Part shown: piece after piece, positions 63,328-64,000 of the stretch
Position numbering within the stretch: position 1 is the first letter of the stretch
Layout of the letters: each line of letters opens with the position of its first letter
Assembly (NCBI GenBank): GCA_963839095.1
Contig: CAWIUF010000064.1
Span: 1 to 64,000 of the forward strand
Source of the DNA: Palsa-504 sp963839095
Lineage (GTDB): Bacteria; Actinomycetota; Actinomycetes; Streptosporangiales; Streptosporangiaceae
DNA: 64,000 bases
Direction of reading: 5' to 3'
Notes under the pieces: generated by a model
Database searches by the model: none
The model's input: only the letters and a program-made list of their open reading frames with translations
What the model was told of the DNA's origin: nothing
Translations under genes and position numbers: made by a program

Positions 63328-64000
63328 ATGACTATCGCGGAAACGGGGGCGCCTCCGCGGGCGGCTGACCCCAGGGTGCTCGCTGAAGCGGGCAGGCGCC
63401 GCGCGTTCGCCGTCATCAGCCACCCCGACGCGGGTAAGTCCACGCTGACGGAGGCGCTGGCGCTGCACGCGTCGGCCATCACGCAGGCGGGCGCGGTGCA
63501 CGGCAAGGCCGGGCGCCGGGGCGTGACCTCCGACTGGATGGCGATGGAGCGTGCCCGCGGCATCTCGATCACCTCGGCGGCGCTGCGCTTCGACTACGGC
63601 GACACGGTGCTCAACCTGCTGGACACCCCGGGCCACGCCGACTTCTCCGAGGACACCTACCGGGTGCTGTCCGCGGTGGACTGCGCGATCATGCTGCTCG
63701 ACTCGGCCAAGGGCCTGGAGCCGCAGACGCTCAAGCTGTTCGACGTCTGCCGCAGCCGGGGCGTGCCGGTCATCACGTTCGTGAACAAGTGGGACCGTCC
63801 CGGCCGGGAGCCCCTGGAGCTGCTCGACGAGATCGAGCAGCGGATCGGGCTGCACCCGGCGCCGGTGAACTGGCCGGTCGGGGTGGCCGGCGACTTCCGC
63901 GGGCTGATCGAGCGGGCCACCGGGGAGTACGTGACCTTCGAGCGGACCCCCGGCGGCGCCGGGCGGGCCCTGGAGACGATCCTGGACCCCGCGGCGGCGC
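63328..64000 (+). CDS. prfC: peptide chain release factor 3 (partial)
   Basis: The first 224 codons of a translational GTPase: FAVISHPDAGKSTLTEALAL (P loop), GRRGVTSDWMAMERARGISITSA (switch I), LLDTPGHADFSEDTYRVLSAVD (G3) and VNKWD (G4). RF3 releases RF1/RF2 from ribosomes after termination. ATG 63328 has GGAGGAA 1-2 nt upstream; the window ends inside the gene. It is divergent from the phosphatidyltransferase. Confidence 0.95.
   Translation, partial: MTIAETGAPPRAADPRVLAEAGRRRAFAVISHPDAGKSTLTEALALHASAITQAGAVHGKAGRRGVTSDWMAMERARGISITSAALRFDYGDTVLNLLDTPGHADFSEDTYRVLSAVDCAIMLLDSAKGLEPQTLKLFDVCRSRGVPVITFVNKWDRPGREPLELLDEIEQRIGLHPAPVNWPVGVAGDFRGLIERATGEYVTFERTPGGAGRALETILDPAAA

Overview
The window is high-GC actinomycete DNA. 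Signs of this are a DUF397 gene, RbpA, WhiA, an FtsR-type MerR protein, a GarA/OdhI-type FHA protein with its ETTS motif, frequent GTG/TTG starts, leaderless promoters and TGATG/GTGA start-stop overlaps. It looks like a filamentous member of the Streptosporangiales/Streptomyces kind; no species can be named from the sequence. Many genes carry single-base frame breaks, nearly always one extra base. They hit indispensable genes (gap, pgk, tpiA, uvrC), so I read them as assembly errors and annotate full gene spans.

Region 1 (1-3.4 kb) holds a DUF397 protein, a hypothetical protein and a PaaZ-type ALDH-MaoC fusion. Region 2 (3.4-17.5 kb) is the most striking part: a 12.4-kb minus-strand operon for a bacterial microcompartment (BMC), with a divergent amino-acid permease. 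In order of transcription it encodes a class III aminotransferase-fold enzyme, a CoA-acylating aldehyde dehydrogenase with a candidate C-terminal encapsulation helix, a BMC-T protein, a small lumen-type protein, BMC-P, BMC-H, a second BMC-T, an APH-fold kinase, an SDR, a GntR regulator, and then a B12-dependent diol dehydratase (fused large+medium subunit, small subunit) and its reactivase. The first part matches the mycobacterial/rhodococcal RMM (aminoacetone/1-amino-2-propanol) BMC. The diol dehydratase part is the signature of Pdu-type BMCs. Both routes would meet at propionaldehyde, which the acylating ALDH would turn into propionyl-CoA.

Region 3 (17.6-29.5 kb) is a housekeeping block, rbpA, secG, tpiA, pgk, gap and then whiA, yvcK, rapZ, uvrC. 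A 3-kb insert between gap and whiA carries two regulatory modules: DGPF protein with an ECF42-like sigma factor, and PadR with a HAAS-type membrane protein. Region 4 (29.5-47.2 kb) is accessory: an MMPL transporter, a P450, a metallo-hydrolase, a membrane protein, an NAD-dependent epimerase, two paralogous HTH/Clp-N modules with matching double operators, a TnpB remnant that truncates an EamA gene, an intact EamA gene, an SDR/TetR pair, DUF488, a secreted RCC1-repeat protein, and a flavin electron-transfer set (ferric-reductase-like protein, FMN-binding protein, ApbE).

Region 5 (47.4-64 kb) has gcvP behind a glycine riboswitch and the conserved garA-ftsR-DUF151-MerR block. Between them lies a five-gene operon: flavoprotein, membrane protein, zinc-ribbon/FHA protein, CPA2 antiporter with a universal-stress-like tail, and a predicted pseudokinase. 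The window ends with a GDP-mannose-pyrophosphorylase/phosphomannomutase-like fusion, a CDP-alcohol phosphatidyltransferase and the start of prfC. No tRNA, rRNA or CRISPR array was seen.
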